Part shown: positions 11,029 to 21,815 of the stretch, piece by piece
Position numbering within the stretch: the first letter of the stretch is position 1
Layout of the letters: every line of letters starts with the position of its first letter
Assembly (NCBI GenBank): GCA_019925095.2
Contig: JAHHIN020000030.1
Span: 3,827,001-3,891,000, forward strand
Source of the DNA: Dendrolimus kikuchii
Lineage: Eukaryota; Arthropoda; Insecta; Lepidoptera; Lasiocampidae
Length of the DNA: 64,000 nt
Reading direction: 5' to 3'
Program-made: the position numbers and the translations under genes
The notes under the pieces: model-generated
Told to the model about the DNA's origin: nothing
Databases searched by the model: none
Seen by the model: only the letters and a program-made list of their open reading frames with translations

Positions 11029-11285
11029 TTAAGGCTTGGCAACTAGGCCTTTAAGCCAGGCGCTGTTGTATTGTAGGCTACAATCGACGCCGTTTAACGG
11101 AGTTCTTGTGAAAACTCGAAAGACCACATTTGGCTATATAGTTCACATTTCTCACAAAAACACATAATTACTACTCAAAAACTAACAATATCCTACAAAT
11201 ATTGTTTATTTTAGAGTGGTTTTACACATTTTTAGAAAATAAAACTGCACAGCACAACATCCCCTTTCAGTTCCCGCCAAAAACT
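11029..11285 (+). repeat. Repeat B copy 1 (non-coding interspersed repeat)
   Basis: It begins with the internally symmetric ggcttggcaactaggccttt and ends tttcagttcccgccaaaaac. Other copies: 12411-12640 (-), 12740-12995 (+), 59446-59690 (-), 60107-60385 (-) and a fragment at 35450-35512 (+). About 250 bp, no coding sequence, type unknown. Confidence 0.8.
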
Positions 11286-11322
11286 CCATGTTTATACTTA
11301 ATAGTGAAATAAGCAAGAGGCT

Positions 11323-11714
11323 CAGGGCTACATTCCACATGAGACTCGCAACGACCACGTTCACGACCGCGATTTTTTCCGTTCCACTTGCTTGTGGGCG
11401 TTGTTATAATCATAAATTTTAGTGGAACACTATACGGAGTGTTGATGTCAGTAACGACGAAATACATAAATGTCAGTGGTTCATTTGAAAATCGCGCCTT
11501 TTTCAATGTTAGTCGATAGAGAGAATTAAATGCTCTATGGTCAACGCCCACTTCCACCCACCTCTTGACACGGGACGTTGTGAACGCTGTATGATAGAAG
11601 ATAATGACGTCGTTAGTGACGTTTTCGCTACGACTATAACGACTGCGGTCGCCATGTGGAACGGTTGACAGAGCATTTTCGGCGTCATGAGCTACTAAAG
11701 GAACGCGCCCCAGG
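11323..11714. mobile_element. hAT-like MITE, diverged copy
   Basis: Its ends resemble the cleaner copy at 59131-59396: cagggctacattccacatgag at the left and gagctactaaaggaacgcg at the right. The middle (caacgaccacgttcacgacc, ccacctcttgacac) also matches. A CAGGG terminus suggests the hAT superfamily. No target duplication was found. Confidence 0.55.
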
Positions 11715-11794
11715 ACGTTAACTATTTACTAATTCTTCACTCCGCAATAAAATAATCTCTGCGTGTGGCCTTTTATGACATTTCTTTCTTTCAG

Positions 11795-11866
11795 GTACAA
11801 TATCAACCACTACTACCGAGACGCCGCTCGAGTCATTGCTGGAATCAACAGAAGAAGACGTCGAGA
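11795..11866 (+). CDS. dpy: Probable small Dumpy linker exon (24 codons)
   Basis: A strong acceptor (catttctttctttcag) is followed, in phase 1, by an open frame reading ISTTTTETPLESLLESTEEDVE. The best donor is a gttagc that keeps phase 1; the frame meets TAG just beyond it. The 72-base length and phase 1 at both ends match the two other exons, and Thr/Glu-rich linkers occur between modules of Dumpy. The donor is not a consensus site, so the 3' boundary is uncertain and the exon could be spurious. Confidence 0.5.
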
Positions 11867-12410
11867 GTTAGCTGTTAGGTTAATTTTTAAAAATAGAAAT
11901 TACATTAAACCTGTTTATTCAAAACTATCGTTATTGAACTTATTTTTAAACTAATATCTGCCCACGAAACTTTACTCACTTTTCCATGACGACTATGTAT
12001 TTATTAATGAATTACAATGGATAAGTGTCGCCCACAGAAATAATATCTAGATATTTCTGTGGTGTCGCCGCACCATTAACCAAGGGTGGTGAGGGATGTG
12101 TGGTTTGTTGTCGGTTATCCGTTGGGCGGTGTAAGGGAAATAAAAGATCGTACGTACGTATCGTACACTTTTAATACACACACACTCTATATGTTATTTA
12201 CAAATTAGAAGGATTTCTGTTTAGGTGAGGGCAAGCAGCAAGCGCCAGAACTGAATTTGTACACGACCACGAATTTCGTGTGCCCGCGTTGAAGGCGTGT
12301 GTCAAACTGTCCCGAACTGTCGTTCGGTATTTGATAGATGGTGTTTTCGCGCCAAGAGAATCGGCGGGAACGTCGTGAGCCCGCGCTATCATAAAATGGC
12401 TCGCTGTGGA

Positions 12411-12640
12411 GTTTTTGGCGGGAACTGAAAGGAGACATTGTGCTGTACAGTTTTGTTTTCTAAAAATATGTAAAATTACTCTAAAATGAACTATAGTTGT
12501 AGGATATTGATAGTTTTTGAGTAGCAATTATGTGTTTTTGTGAGAAATGTGAACCGTATAGTCAGATGTGGTCTTTCGAGTGTTCACAAGAACTCCATTG
12601 AATGGTGTCGGTTGTAGCCTGCAATACAACTGCGCTACTA
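12411..12640 (-). repeat. Repeat B copy 2, left arm of inverted pair
   Basis: Reverse-oriented copy (gtttttggcgggaactgaaagg ... agaactccattgaatgg). With the copy at 12740-12995 it forms a large inverted repeat with arms of about 200 bases. Confidence 0.8.
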
Positions 12641-12739
12641 TACGAAGACCTATTAAACATCAGAATTGGCTGTATGGACTAAGATTGCTTTGCCTGCCTT
12701 TGTGGCGAATTTTACTACTACGACGCGCTTTTTTATGTT

Positions 12740-12995
12740 TAAGGCTTGGTAACTAGGCCTTTAAGCCAGGCACCGTTGTATTGCAGGCTACAATAGACGT
12801 TATTTAACGGAGTTCTTGTGAAAACTCGAAAGGCCACATTTGGCTATATAATTCACATTTCTCACAAAACACATAATTACTACTCAAAAACTATTAATAT
12901 CCTACAATTATTGTTCATTTTAGAGTAATTTTACACATTTTTAGAAAATAAAACTGTACAGCGCAGTATCGTCTTTCAGTTCCCGCCAAAAACTC
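12740..12995 (+). repeat. Repeat B copy 3, right arm of inverted pair
   Basis: Forward copy, from ttaaggcttggtaactaggc to tcccgccaaaaactcc. By eye it is roughly 85-88% identical to the arm at 12411-12640. Confidence 0.8.
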
Positions 12996-14480
12996 CAACG
13001 GCGCGCTGTTTTGCATGCTACACAGATTAATATTCGCTTCGCGCTTGCTTATAATGTTGGTATTAATGTCGCCACAGTGGTACACACTGGTGCAATCGGG
13101 CATGAAAACAATACGCACGCGCCGCTGTGTACGCGCAATATTACATTTACTATGACAAACGCTCAATAATAGTCTACGGCCAACCGACAATTTTCAAAAT
13201 TCAGAACGCAAAACGAACTATTGTACACACAACAAATTTTTATTGTTAAATCGCAAAATATTAAAATATACGCACTTCTTGAGCAGAAGGTGCTTCATTG
13301 AAGTCTTCCTACGCTACAAATAAGTAACTCCATGAATGTTGAGGGTAGAGATAAGCAGTACCATCTGTGTTGAAAAAGTCTCGGTCAAACGCGGTTTAAA
13401 AAGGGTGGTAAGATAGTATAAATTTTAAAGGAAGCGCCAAAACTAATTAGAGTAGATAGAAAATAAATAAAAACCAAAAAATTTCCGCTTTATTTTTTAT
13501 TACTAGAGTTACGCCCACAGCTACGCCGCGTTAAAACCCCTAAGGCCCGGTTCACACGGCATTGTACTGCACGATTTTTTGCAGTATACGTCTTAACAAA
13601 TAAATAGTGGCGCATACAATGTACATAGAACCATTCACACGTCGTTTGTACTGCAAAAAAACGTATACTGTTGATGCGTTTAAACGAATACGCAACGGAC
13701 TTGTCAAGCAAATCGAATGAACTTTAACGTATTCGGCTTGCAGTGGCGTATAGTATATCTCTGTCTCGTTCATACGGCACGATGTTCATACGTTTTTAAT
13801 CGAATAGCAATCGAACAAGTCGAGTAGTTCCAGTCGATTTAATAAGTTTTCAAAACTTTCAATAGACATCCGAAAATAATTAAAAAACTTCTTTTCATCG
13901 TTTCTAAGTTTATCGTATAACTTATCAAATAGTTTAGTACGCTATGATTCTTCATTGATAGGATGTACCCAAAACCTTCTGCTCTGTCGGCGCCTTCGAT
14001 TTTACCAATATAAAAGGATAACCAAGCGTGAATCCGTCACTGACGTCTACTCACTGTGACAACTGTGTGAAGACTGCAGCTATTTGTTTTTTACACGAAT
14101 GAAAATCTACCGTATGAACACCTTTCGCAGGTTTACTACAAATTATGATTTGATTAGGTTAGGTACATTTTAATGAATGCATTTTTTATTTAGACATTTT
14201 ATTTTATCAAACAAGAAAACTGAATTCGATCCGGAACCAATAAAAACATCGATAGTCTACTCTAGAATTCTGGGTCTTGTGGTTTGCATGATGTTCTTGC
14301 AGTGTCCCTCCAGGTGTAAGCACTTATCGCTTCCCAGTACTAGGAATATGGAATGATATACGATGACATTTAAGTGGATCGGGTTACAGTTGTTGGGTTG
14401 CATGGGGTATATGATTATATACACGTTGACATGCTGTTCGTATATAGGCTTGTTGCTTTTATGTTGTGCTAAGAGCATTG
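12996..14480. other. Intergenic/intronic, no gene recognised
   Basis: AT-rich sequence. Around 13336-13470 there is a short repeat shared with 40570-40700 (gagggtagagRtaa ... gaagcgccaaaa). Around 13545-13760 'ggcccggttcacacgg' introduces GC-richer sequence that looks like mobile-element debris. Nothing supports a protein gene. Confidence 0.4.
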
Positions 14481-14481
14481 A

Positions 14482-14560
14482 GTTATAACATGTCTAGAGA
14501 GAGCATTGCTAACAAACATTGAGATATAACATGTCTAGAGAGAGCATTGCTAACAAACAA
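14482..14560 (+). repeat. 41-bp tandem duplication
   Basis: The motif tataacatgtctagagagag with gcattgctaacaaaca is present twice in direct order, with starts about 41 bases apart (14484 and 14525). Confidence 0.8.
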
Positions 14561-15410
14561 CATCGCCAAAAACGGCATCAAAAACGCGAACCGTTGCTAA
14601 ATTCACTCTGCGTTTTCGGGATATCAGGAAAAAAATATTACCCCATTTTTTATAATTAAATATTTTTTATTTAAGTGAAAAGTTTAAATGATCATTATGA
14701 TTTAATCGCTTTATGTGATATAATTTAATATTACTCAGAGGTTTTAGTTTTTTTTTAAATAAAGTATTAGCAAGAAAAGTTGTGTGTCTTGGAACGAACC
14801 ATAAAAAAATACATGCACAAATGAGTTCATAACACATTTTGCACATGTAGTAATTTTAATTCGCAATAAAATGCCTGTACAGATATTAGTACATATTTAT
14901 AAGTCTGTTAATTACCAATACTAATGTAATAATTCTAAAAAAACTATTCATAATGGCAAATTATTTTTGTGTTACACATCATGTTCACGAAGGCTATTAG
15001 ATGACTATTTATAACCCAAAGAGTATCCTGTGCTAAAAGTCAGTGAAATCATTTGTAGTAGACTTGGAACGATTCCATAGGTTTATATTGGGTAGTAGGC
15101 TTTATGTGTAATCCAAAGTTTATATCAGTAGTAGGAACAACGGGGTAGGTATACGGGATAGTTTAATGCAGGGACTTAAGAGCAACTAAACCACTTGAAA
15201 GGGCTATTATAAAAATAAAAATATTCATATCCAAAAGTTTTTATTATTCAAACTAGTTTAGTTTGATTATTTTATGAACTAAAATTTGTTTTTTATCATA
15301 TTAATATATTAAATTATTTCTTTATTCGGAATTAATGGAGATGCAGCTAACAGAATATACACAAAATTAATATCTTAATTATGACAATAAAGAGTTATCT
15401 ATAATATTAC
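14561..15410. other. AT-rich, nothing recognised
   Basis: No convincing ORF, splice-bounded exon, repeat or RNA gene is seen on either strand. Confidence 0.5.
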
Positions 15411-15612
15411 TAGCGGCCCGGCGCGGATTCACCCGCGGTCTGTCCCGCTCCCGTGGTATAAAGCGTCATGTTATATAGCCTATGACACTCCCTGTTAACG
15501 TAGCTTTCCAACAGTAAAAGAATTTTTAAAATCGGTTTAGTAGATCCCGAGATTACCCCCCTGCAACGTCACAAACTTACAATCTTTACCTCTTTATAAT
15601 ATTAGTACAGAT
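15411..15612. repeat. Short lepidopteran-type interspersed repeat
   Basis: Reads ctagcggcccggcgcggattcac ... atcggtttagtagatcccgag ... tataatattagtacagat. Related fragments lie at 31036-31215, 31700-31880 and 38515-38660, which share aaatcggWcYag and end in tataatattagta. It is a SINE-like or truncated-LINE tail family common in moth genomes. Confidence 0.6.
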
Positions 15613-17093
15613 AACTCCGACCGAAGCATCTGCTTTCAACGATATTCAGTTTTTTTTACATGCTCTTTGACGATATTTGCAGCACGCATTCTGTCAATTC
15701 TATGTCGAACGTCATAAGGTTACATTAAAAAGTTTATATTGTCCAAAGCGCTAAGGTTAGATTAGAAATAATTTTATATGATGGTTAAGTATTCTTAAAT
15801 TTTCTAATTATCCTTCACACAACTTATATCTTATCGGTCACGATCATATATAATTATTATAGGTACTTTATTTCAATACAATTGTGCCGTTGATAAGAAA
15901 ATATAAAAAAACATAGTGTAAAAATATCTCCGAAAATGATTCAAAATATTTCCTTTCCTAATCCATCTCTTTGTCCAACAATATGCTACAATTGGATCCG
16001 TAGGAAGTCTAAAACGTAATATAAACTAGTTTAAGAAAACCGGACACACAAACATTACATGTCTGTTTTCTATAGATTTTTTCAATTATTCATATTTCAT
16101 AAATAAACAAAAAATCGTAACAAAAGTCCCCAAATTTTGGAAATATAAGTCACACTTCTCACCTGACAACATCAATCAATTCGATAACCTTGAAAATGTC
16201 GAAATTAAATTTCACGTTTTTACAAAGAAATCATGAGAAAAGTGTTAAGTTTTCCGATTAAATGACATCTCATCCTTATCCTTTTCCGTTTTAAAATAGT
16301 TCCGACACATTTTAATAGCACAGGCCGGCATAATTATTATTTTTGCGAGAACTCTAACCAGTAAAGTAATCGAAACGACACTAACAGGCGTGGGAAGCCA
16401 CTGAAGCCAGTGCACCAATTTTGGTGCACTGTTTTTGGGCCGTTTTTGTGCAATTGATGCGTGATCTAGACGTTTATATGATCTAAGGCTAAGAGTATAT
16501 ATAAAAGTTGCTATTGTTTATGTCCAAGATTGATTTTATTTGTCATTCATACTATTATAATGGATATTATTCCAGAATACTTTATAAATAACTATACAAG
16601 TTTTGCACACTTAAAAAAAAACGACCAATATAAATAAAATAATGATTACCTAAATTCTGTCTGTATGCGCATAACAAACAACTTCAAAGATGTATTCATT
16701 GTATGTAATATGATCGAATTGTCAACAATTGAATTTTATAACAGAATTAATTGGAAATGTACTTTATTTTTATTAAGTATACCTAATTGTGTTTACTTTC
16801 AAATTATTGTTTTAGGTATGTATATATTTAAATTACATTCCATGTTATTGTGACTAAAATTAAGAGTATAAATTTAAGTATTTATTCCTACGCGTTAAGT
16901 TTTATGTATGACATTAATATATTGTACTATTTTATTGTTATATCGGTCTATAGTAAAGTAAAAGTAGATACTATAATGTGGGAGAATTAATCAAATATTC
17001 TATAAGTCCTAAAAATAATAAGTAATGAATACATAGATAGAAAAAGAAATATTCATATTGAATTAACGATTTTATAAATAAGATAAATAAAAT
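15613..17093. other. AT-rich, nothing recognised
   Basis: Unique-looking AT-rich sequence. A short inverted motif, gtgcaccaattttggtgcac (16411-16430), is a perfect 10+10 palindrome. No supported gene. Confidence 0.45.
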
Positions 17094-17930
17094 TTAATAA
17101 TATGAGGGAATGTTGTTGTTTTCATCTGGGGCTGGTTCTGGGCGAGTGTTACCGGGGATTTTCTTACCATTATTGTAATTAATTAATGGAGTTTTAAGAT
17201 TACCATGTAGGCTGTTGGGTAAAATACTATATGGAGATAAGATTGTACCTAAAGTAGCCTGAAGTTTATATTCTGGTGTGTCAATGTGGGGTAGGTGATA
17301 CGTACCGTATTTATGGATGTGAGCTGGTTTTCGACCTGGTGAAAAATCCTGATAATTCGACTCCTGCTCCGGTTCGGCTAGTATATAGTCTGGTTTATTA
17401 CTATAGTACTTACCTTGTTTATACTGAGCTTTGTTCTCCTCTTCACGGTAGCCTTGTTGAAATATATAAAATAGGTGTTCAGTGGTGAGTTTTGATCGAT
17501 TCGGCTGACTTATAGGCTTCTTTATAGTGTCTGAGATGTTAAGCGGTAAACTTACCTGTTTATCCGCTGTGTTAGACTGCTTCCTGGATAATCTTTTCTT
17601 TTTATGTGTGCCTGAATTTATAGATATTACATTACCTGATTGGAGCTTAAGTTCCAGCATGGGTTGACTCCGCTTTTGTGTCTTTTCTGCAAGCAGCTTG
17701 TCTTGTGAGGTGTACACTATGTTATTTAGTTGTTGGTAAGGTAAATGATCATCTGATATAATGGGTGAATTTTGTATAGTATTGGGATACATAGGCCTAA
17801 ATATTTCTATTGGTGTGGTGTAACATCCCCCCCCCCCTCTAGAAATCGCTTTTAAACTATTACCCGCATTACGAGTAATAATAAACATATGAACAACACA
17901 TATGATACATGATGTGTGTGTAACCATCAA
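17094..17930 (-). CDS. Unrecognised 278-codon ORF
   Basis: An uninterrupted minus-strand frame in an AT-rich region, longer than expected by chance. The translation is hydrophilic and rich in Asn, Gln, Lys, Pro, Ser and Tyr, with a basic cluster (KKKRLSRKQS), no membrane segment past the first 30 residues and no domain I recognise. The first part (to about 17820) crosses a run of 12 G on the coding strand and is unlikely to be coding. A believable coding start would be a splice acceptor or Met after it (for instance catttatatcag-like sites near 17755 or Met near 17790). It ends TAA with no clear AATAAA. It could be a terminal exon of a nested gene or a decayed mobile-element protein. Confidence 0.35.
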   Translation of the reverse strand: MMVTHTSCIICVVHMFIITRNAGNSLKAISRGGGGCYTTPIEIFRPMYPNTIQNSPIISDDHLPYQQLNNIVYTSQDKLLAEKTQKRSQPMLELKLQSGNVISINSGTHKKKRLSRKQSNTADKQVSLPLNISDTIKKPISQPNRSKLTTEHLFYIFQQGYREEENKAQYKQGKYYSNKPDYILAEPEQESNYQDFSPGRKPAHIHKYGTYHLPHIDTPEYKLQATLGTILSPYSILPNSLHGNLKTPLINYNNGKKIPGNTRPEPAPDENNNIPSYY

Positions 17931-18263
17931 TAAGAATATTACATGAGATTATATCTTAACCCATACATGCCACATATATGGAGTAATCTACCAATCTGCA
18001 TCACTACACATGAGTAAAGCAGATCACGTATATCACTCCACATACTCTTACACATAGGCTTCTGATATACACTCATGAGTATAGAATTAACTTTATATTA
18101 TTTGGCGTGAATCGTCAGAGTAGGACTCTTTGTTGTGTATTGTAGTAACCCTTAGTCTTTTATGGAGGTCTATCGAACAGGACTGCTTAGCCAATCGAAA
18201 TGTCTTGAAATGAAACCAATGAATCACAAGTTTAATTAAATTTATTTACTTAAAACCTTACTA
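17931..18263. other. Flank of gypsy element, nothing recognised
   Basis: AT-rich sequence with scattered catgagt/actcatg motifs. No ORF or repeat boundary beyond the LTR start at 18264. Confidence 0.45.
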
Positions 18264-18621
18264 TATGTTCTTAACACTTACTATTAAGGAGTCTGGACAT
18301 GAACGCGTAATGAAAGATGGTATTCGACTGAGAAATTTATTTATGAAATTTATATTTTAATTAAACAATCCTAATGACTTGCGCTAATCGATTGGTTGCG
18401 CGCGAGTAGGCGGGCTCAGATTAAAATGGTCGCCTAACTGAGACAAAGGGCACTGCGTCGGCCATGATGCGCGTCGTAGCGCTGCAACGAGTTCATTGGC
18501 CGCTTATCGCCGGAGGCGTAGCTTGCGAACTTCGCCGGCGCGTGGGCAGCGATGACTCATACCATCGTATGATGAGTGACGTAGAAGTGGCGTGATCTTG
18601 TGCTTCGTTGTAACGGACTTT
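18264..18621 (-). repeat. 3' LTR of CsRn1-type element (shared part)
   Basis: Identical to 22650-23007 except T/G at 18611/22997. A purine run (agcaggggagtag, about 18650-18662 on the minus strand) lies about 26 bases before the shared part. This suggests that the LTR really begins TGTGGCGAGTAAACGG further upstream. Confidence 0.85.
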
Positions 18622-18671
18622 CGTTACTCGACCGTTTACTCGCCACAACTACTCCCCTGCTGAGCTCGTTA

Positions 18672-21600
18672 CTACGGGCGATAGTGATCTGGAAATCGAA
18701 CAGTACGTCCACTTCTTGTCTTCTTGACGGGACTTTCATGTTCGGTAGCTGGATGTTCTGCTGGTTTATCTTCCAGGTTTCCCGTGTCTTCCTTCGCTAT
18801 ATATGCTGGTTTGAGACGGTCGATGGTCACTCTCTGCGTTTTTCCATTAACATCTATGTCGAAGGTTTTTACATCATGTCGAACTACCTTGTATGGACCT
18901 TGATAAGGCGGCTGTAGTGGTCTTTTTACGGGTCCTTGGCGGAGAAAGACATGAGTCGCAGTGTTGAGATCCTTGGGCACGTAGAAGGGCTTGTGCAGAC
19001 TAGTGTGCCACGATGTTGGTTGCGGTGTCAGTTTCCTCATGTGTGATCGAAGTCTGCTGACAATGCTGTTGGTGTCCACGGGCTCGTCTGGACCCATGGT
19101 GAGGAATTGGCCTGGCAAACGTAGTGGTTCGCCGTAAACCAATTCTGCTGTAGAAGCTTGCAGGTCATCTTTCCATGCGCTGCGGATGCCTAGTAGTACC
19201 CAGGGTAGTACTTCTGTCCAGTTGGAATCCGTGTGGCAGACGATGGCGGCTTTTAGCTGACGATGAAGTCTCTCAACTAGACCGTTAGCGGCTGGGTGGT
19301 AGGATGTAGTAGGGTGGTGAGCTGCACCGATGAGCGCGGCGAGTTCCTTGAACGTTTGTGACTCGAACTGTCGTCCACGGTCAGTTGTGATGCGCTCAGG
19401 ACAACCAAAGCGCGCTATCCACCCGGCTGTTAAGGCTGCTGCACAGGTCTCAGCAGTTATGTCCTGAAGCGGGAGCGCCTCTGGCCAGCGCGTGACTCGA
19501 TCGACGATGGTCAGGCAGTATTTGTTACCAGAAGATATGGGTAAAGGACCAATTATATCACAGTGAATGTGTTGAAAACGACCTGATGGCGTTTTGAATG
19601 CTGCTAAGGGTGCTGCTGTGTGTCTGGTCACTTTACTTCGCTGACATTCTTGACAATGCTTCGCCCATTGTCGGCAGTCTTTGCGAATACCAGGCCATAC
19701 ATACCTCTGTGATAAGAGTCGAACCGTAGCTTTCACTCCAGGATGGCTGAGGTTGTGAAGCGTATCAAAAATCTGCTTGCGGAACGGTCGGGTGATGAAA
19801 GGTCGAGGACTTGCCGACACATCGCAAAATACCTCACAATCTGTGCTTGCCATCCTACGTTTTTCAAGTTTGAGGCTTGACCCTTCTTTCAGCAAGGTCT
19901 GCAGCTCTTCGTCGGCTTCTTGGTCTCTGGCAAGGGACTGATAATCTAGTGGCAATTTAATTTCATGTATTCGTGACAATGAATCAGCGATTACGTTGTC
20001 CTTCCCTGCTATATATCTAATGTCTGTTGTAAACTGACTTATATAGTCGAGGTAACGGAATTGGCGTGGTGAGCAGTTGTCACGTTGTTTGGCAAACGCG
20101 TAAGTCAGTGGCTTGTGATCTGTCATGATGGAGAATTGTTTTGCTTCCACCATGTGCCTGAAGTAGCGTATTGCCTCATAGATCGCCAACAATTCTCTGT
20201 CATAAGGACTAAATTTTTTTTGAGATGGGCTCAATTTTCTAGAAAAAAATCCAAGAGGTTGCCAATCGTAACCATCACGCTGCTGAAGGACTGCTCCAAT
20301 GGCGTTATTTGATGCATCAGTCTGAATGGCTACTTCTGCCTGTGTATTTGGGTGTGCCAACAATGCTGCTTCTGACAACTTCTGCTTACATTGATTGAAA
20401 GCTTGCAGCAGTTCCGGTGTCATGTGAACAGGATGTGAGCCTTTGACCTTGGGACCAGACAAGATGTTGTTCAATGGAGCTTGGGTTTCCGCTGCGTTAG
20501 GTATGAAACGACGATAGAAGTTCATCATACCTAGAAATCTGCGCAACTCCTTGACTGTCTTGGGTGATGGGTAGTCCTGGATGGCTTGTACTTTGGATTT
20601 AAGTGGTTCTATACCTGTGGCTGAGACTTTGTAACCCAGAAAGCTTACCTGAGGTTGCCCAAAGACACATTTGCTAGTGTTTATCAACACACTGTACTCT
20701 GCTAATCTCTCAAAAAGTTGTTTGAGGTGCTGCTGATGCTGGGTAGCGTTGTTGCTAAACACCAAGATGTCATCTATGTATCCATAGCAGAAGTCTAGGC
20801 CTCTCAGAACCTCGTCTATGAAGCGCTGGAACGTTTGCGCGGCGTTGCGCAAGCCAAACGTCATAAACGGAAATTCCCATAATCCAAAAGGCGTGGTGAT
20901 GGCTGTTTTCTGGATGTCAGGCTCGTAAACCGGGATTTGGTTGTACGCCTTCACCAAATCGATGGTAGAATACGTCGTAGTTCCAGTTAGTTTATGTGTA
21001 AAATCTTGTATGTGCTTGACTGGGTATCTGTCCGGGATTGTACGTGCGTTTAATGTCCTATAATCACCGCAAGGACGCCACCCGTCGTTCTTCTTGCGGG
21101 CCAGGTGAAGGGGTGATGACCAAGGGCTCTTGGAAGGTCGTGCAGTACCATTTTGCAACATCTCTTCAAATTCCTTCTTTGCGATGCTTAACCGTTCTGG
21201 ATCCAATCTGCGTGGACGGCTGAATACTGGAGGGCCAGGAGTGGTGCGGATGTGATGTACCGTCGAGTGTTTAGGAGCGGTAGGCTTACCGGCAGGTCGA
21301 GTTATTGTGCTGTATTCTCGTAGAAGACAGTGGTAAGCAGAATTATCGGTGGTGGTGGTACGCACGGATGAAATGGCATTTGAAGTATTCTGGCGAGGTA
21401 AGTAAGTGGTGAGTGAGGTTACACCATCAACAAGGCGTTGGTTGCGGACGTCGACTAGCAGGTTGTGGTATCCTAAAAAATCGACACCGATGATAGGCCT
21501 GGATACATCTGCTATCACGAAACGCCAGGAGAATACGCGACGAAGCCCTAAGTCCAAAGAGATGCTCAAGTATCCGTATGTAGATATTACTGTTCCGTTC

Positions 21601-21815
21601 GCTGCGAACAGTTCGTACTTGGACTTAGTAGGTTGTCCTCGAATGGCAGACCTAGGAAACACACACAAGTCTGAACCTGTGTCGATGAGGTATTGTATCT
21701 TGGTCTTGCGATCCGTGACGAACAAGCGGCTTTTCTGACCTGGGCAGTCGTTTTCCGCCACTAATGACTGCCCTGGTGGTTTCCCGACTTCTGGAAGCTG
21801 CATGGCTGCGTGCAT
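18672..21815 (-). CDS. pol: CsRn1-type Pol polyprotein (PR-RT-RH-IN), 1047 aa
   Basis: Complete domain series. Aspartic protease DTGSDL at residues 45-50. RT with first catalytic Asp in STIDL (286) and YIDD at 346-349. RNase H with TDASNNAIGAVL near 500 and the DRELLAIYEA motif. Integrase with an HHCC head (HNLSHPG ... HCQECQRSK, near 680-710), core D in CDIIGPLP, second D in TTDRGRQF and E in GLVERLH. C-terminal basic tail ends KKTRSGRTVRFPDHYRP. The frame differs from gag and overlaps it over 21761-21815, so a ribosomal frameshift probably links them. All catalytic residues I can check are present and no stop interrupts the frame, consistent with a recently active element. Confidence 0.93.
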   Translation of the reverse strand: MHAAMQLPEVGKPPGQSLVAENDCPGQKSRLFVTDRKTKIQYLIDTGSDLCVFPRSAIRGQPTKSKYELFAANGTVISTYGYLSISLDLGLRRVFSWRFVIADVSRPIIGVDFLGYHNLLVDVRNQRLVDGVTSLTTYLPRQNTSNAISSVRTTTTDNSAYHCLLREYSTITRPAGKPTAPKHSTVHHIRTTPGPPVFSRPRRLDPERLSIAKKEFEEMLQNGTARPSKSPWSSPLHLARKKNDGWRPCGDYRTLNARTIPDRYPVKHIQDFTHKLTGTTTYSTIDLVKAYNQIPVYEPDIQKTAITTPFGLWEFPFMTFGLRNAAQTFQRFIDEVLRGLDFCYGYIDDILVFSNNATQHQQHLKQLFERLAEYSVLINTSKCVFGQPQVSFLGYKVSATGIEPLKSKVQAIQDYPSPKTVKELRRFLGMMNFYRRFIPNAAETQAPLNNILSGPKVKGSHPVHMTPELLQAFNQCKQKLSEAALLAHPNTQAEVAIQTDASNNAIGAVLQQRDGYDWQPLGFFSRKLSPSQKKFSPYDRELLAIYEAIRYFRHMVEAKQFSIMTDHKPLTYAFAKQRDNCSPRQFRYLDYISQFTTDIRYIAGKDNVIADSLSRIHEIKLPLDYQSLARDQEADEELQTLLKEGSSLKLEKRRMASTDCEVFCDVSASPRPFITRPFRKQIFDTLHNLSHPGVKATVRLLSQRYVWPGIRKDCRQWAKHCQECQRSKVTRHTAAPLAAFKTPSGRFQHIHCDIIGPLPISSGNKYCLTIVDRVTRWPEALPLQDITAETCAAALTAGWIARFGCPERITTDRGRQFESQTFKELAALIGAAHHPTTSYHPAANGLVERLHRQLKAAIVCHTDSNWTEVLPWVLLGIRSAWKDDLQASTAELVYGEPLRLPGQFLTMGPDEPVDTNSIVSRLRSHMRKLTPQPTSWHTSLHKPFYVPKDLNTATHVFLRQGPVKRPLQPPYQGPYKVVRHDVKTFDIDVNGKTQRVTIDRLKPAYIAKEDTGNLEDKPAEHPATEHESPVKKTRSGRTVRFPDHYRP

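Noticed and set aside
12030..12062. Palindrome around atatctagatat (acagaaata...tatttctgt)
   Set aside because: Short, AT-rich and single; could be a chance foldback.
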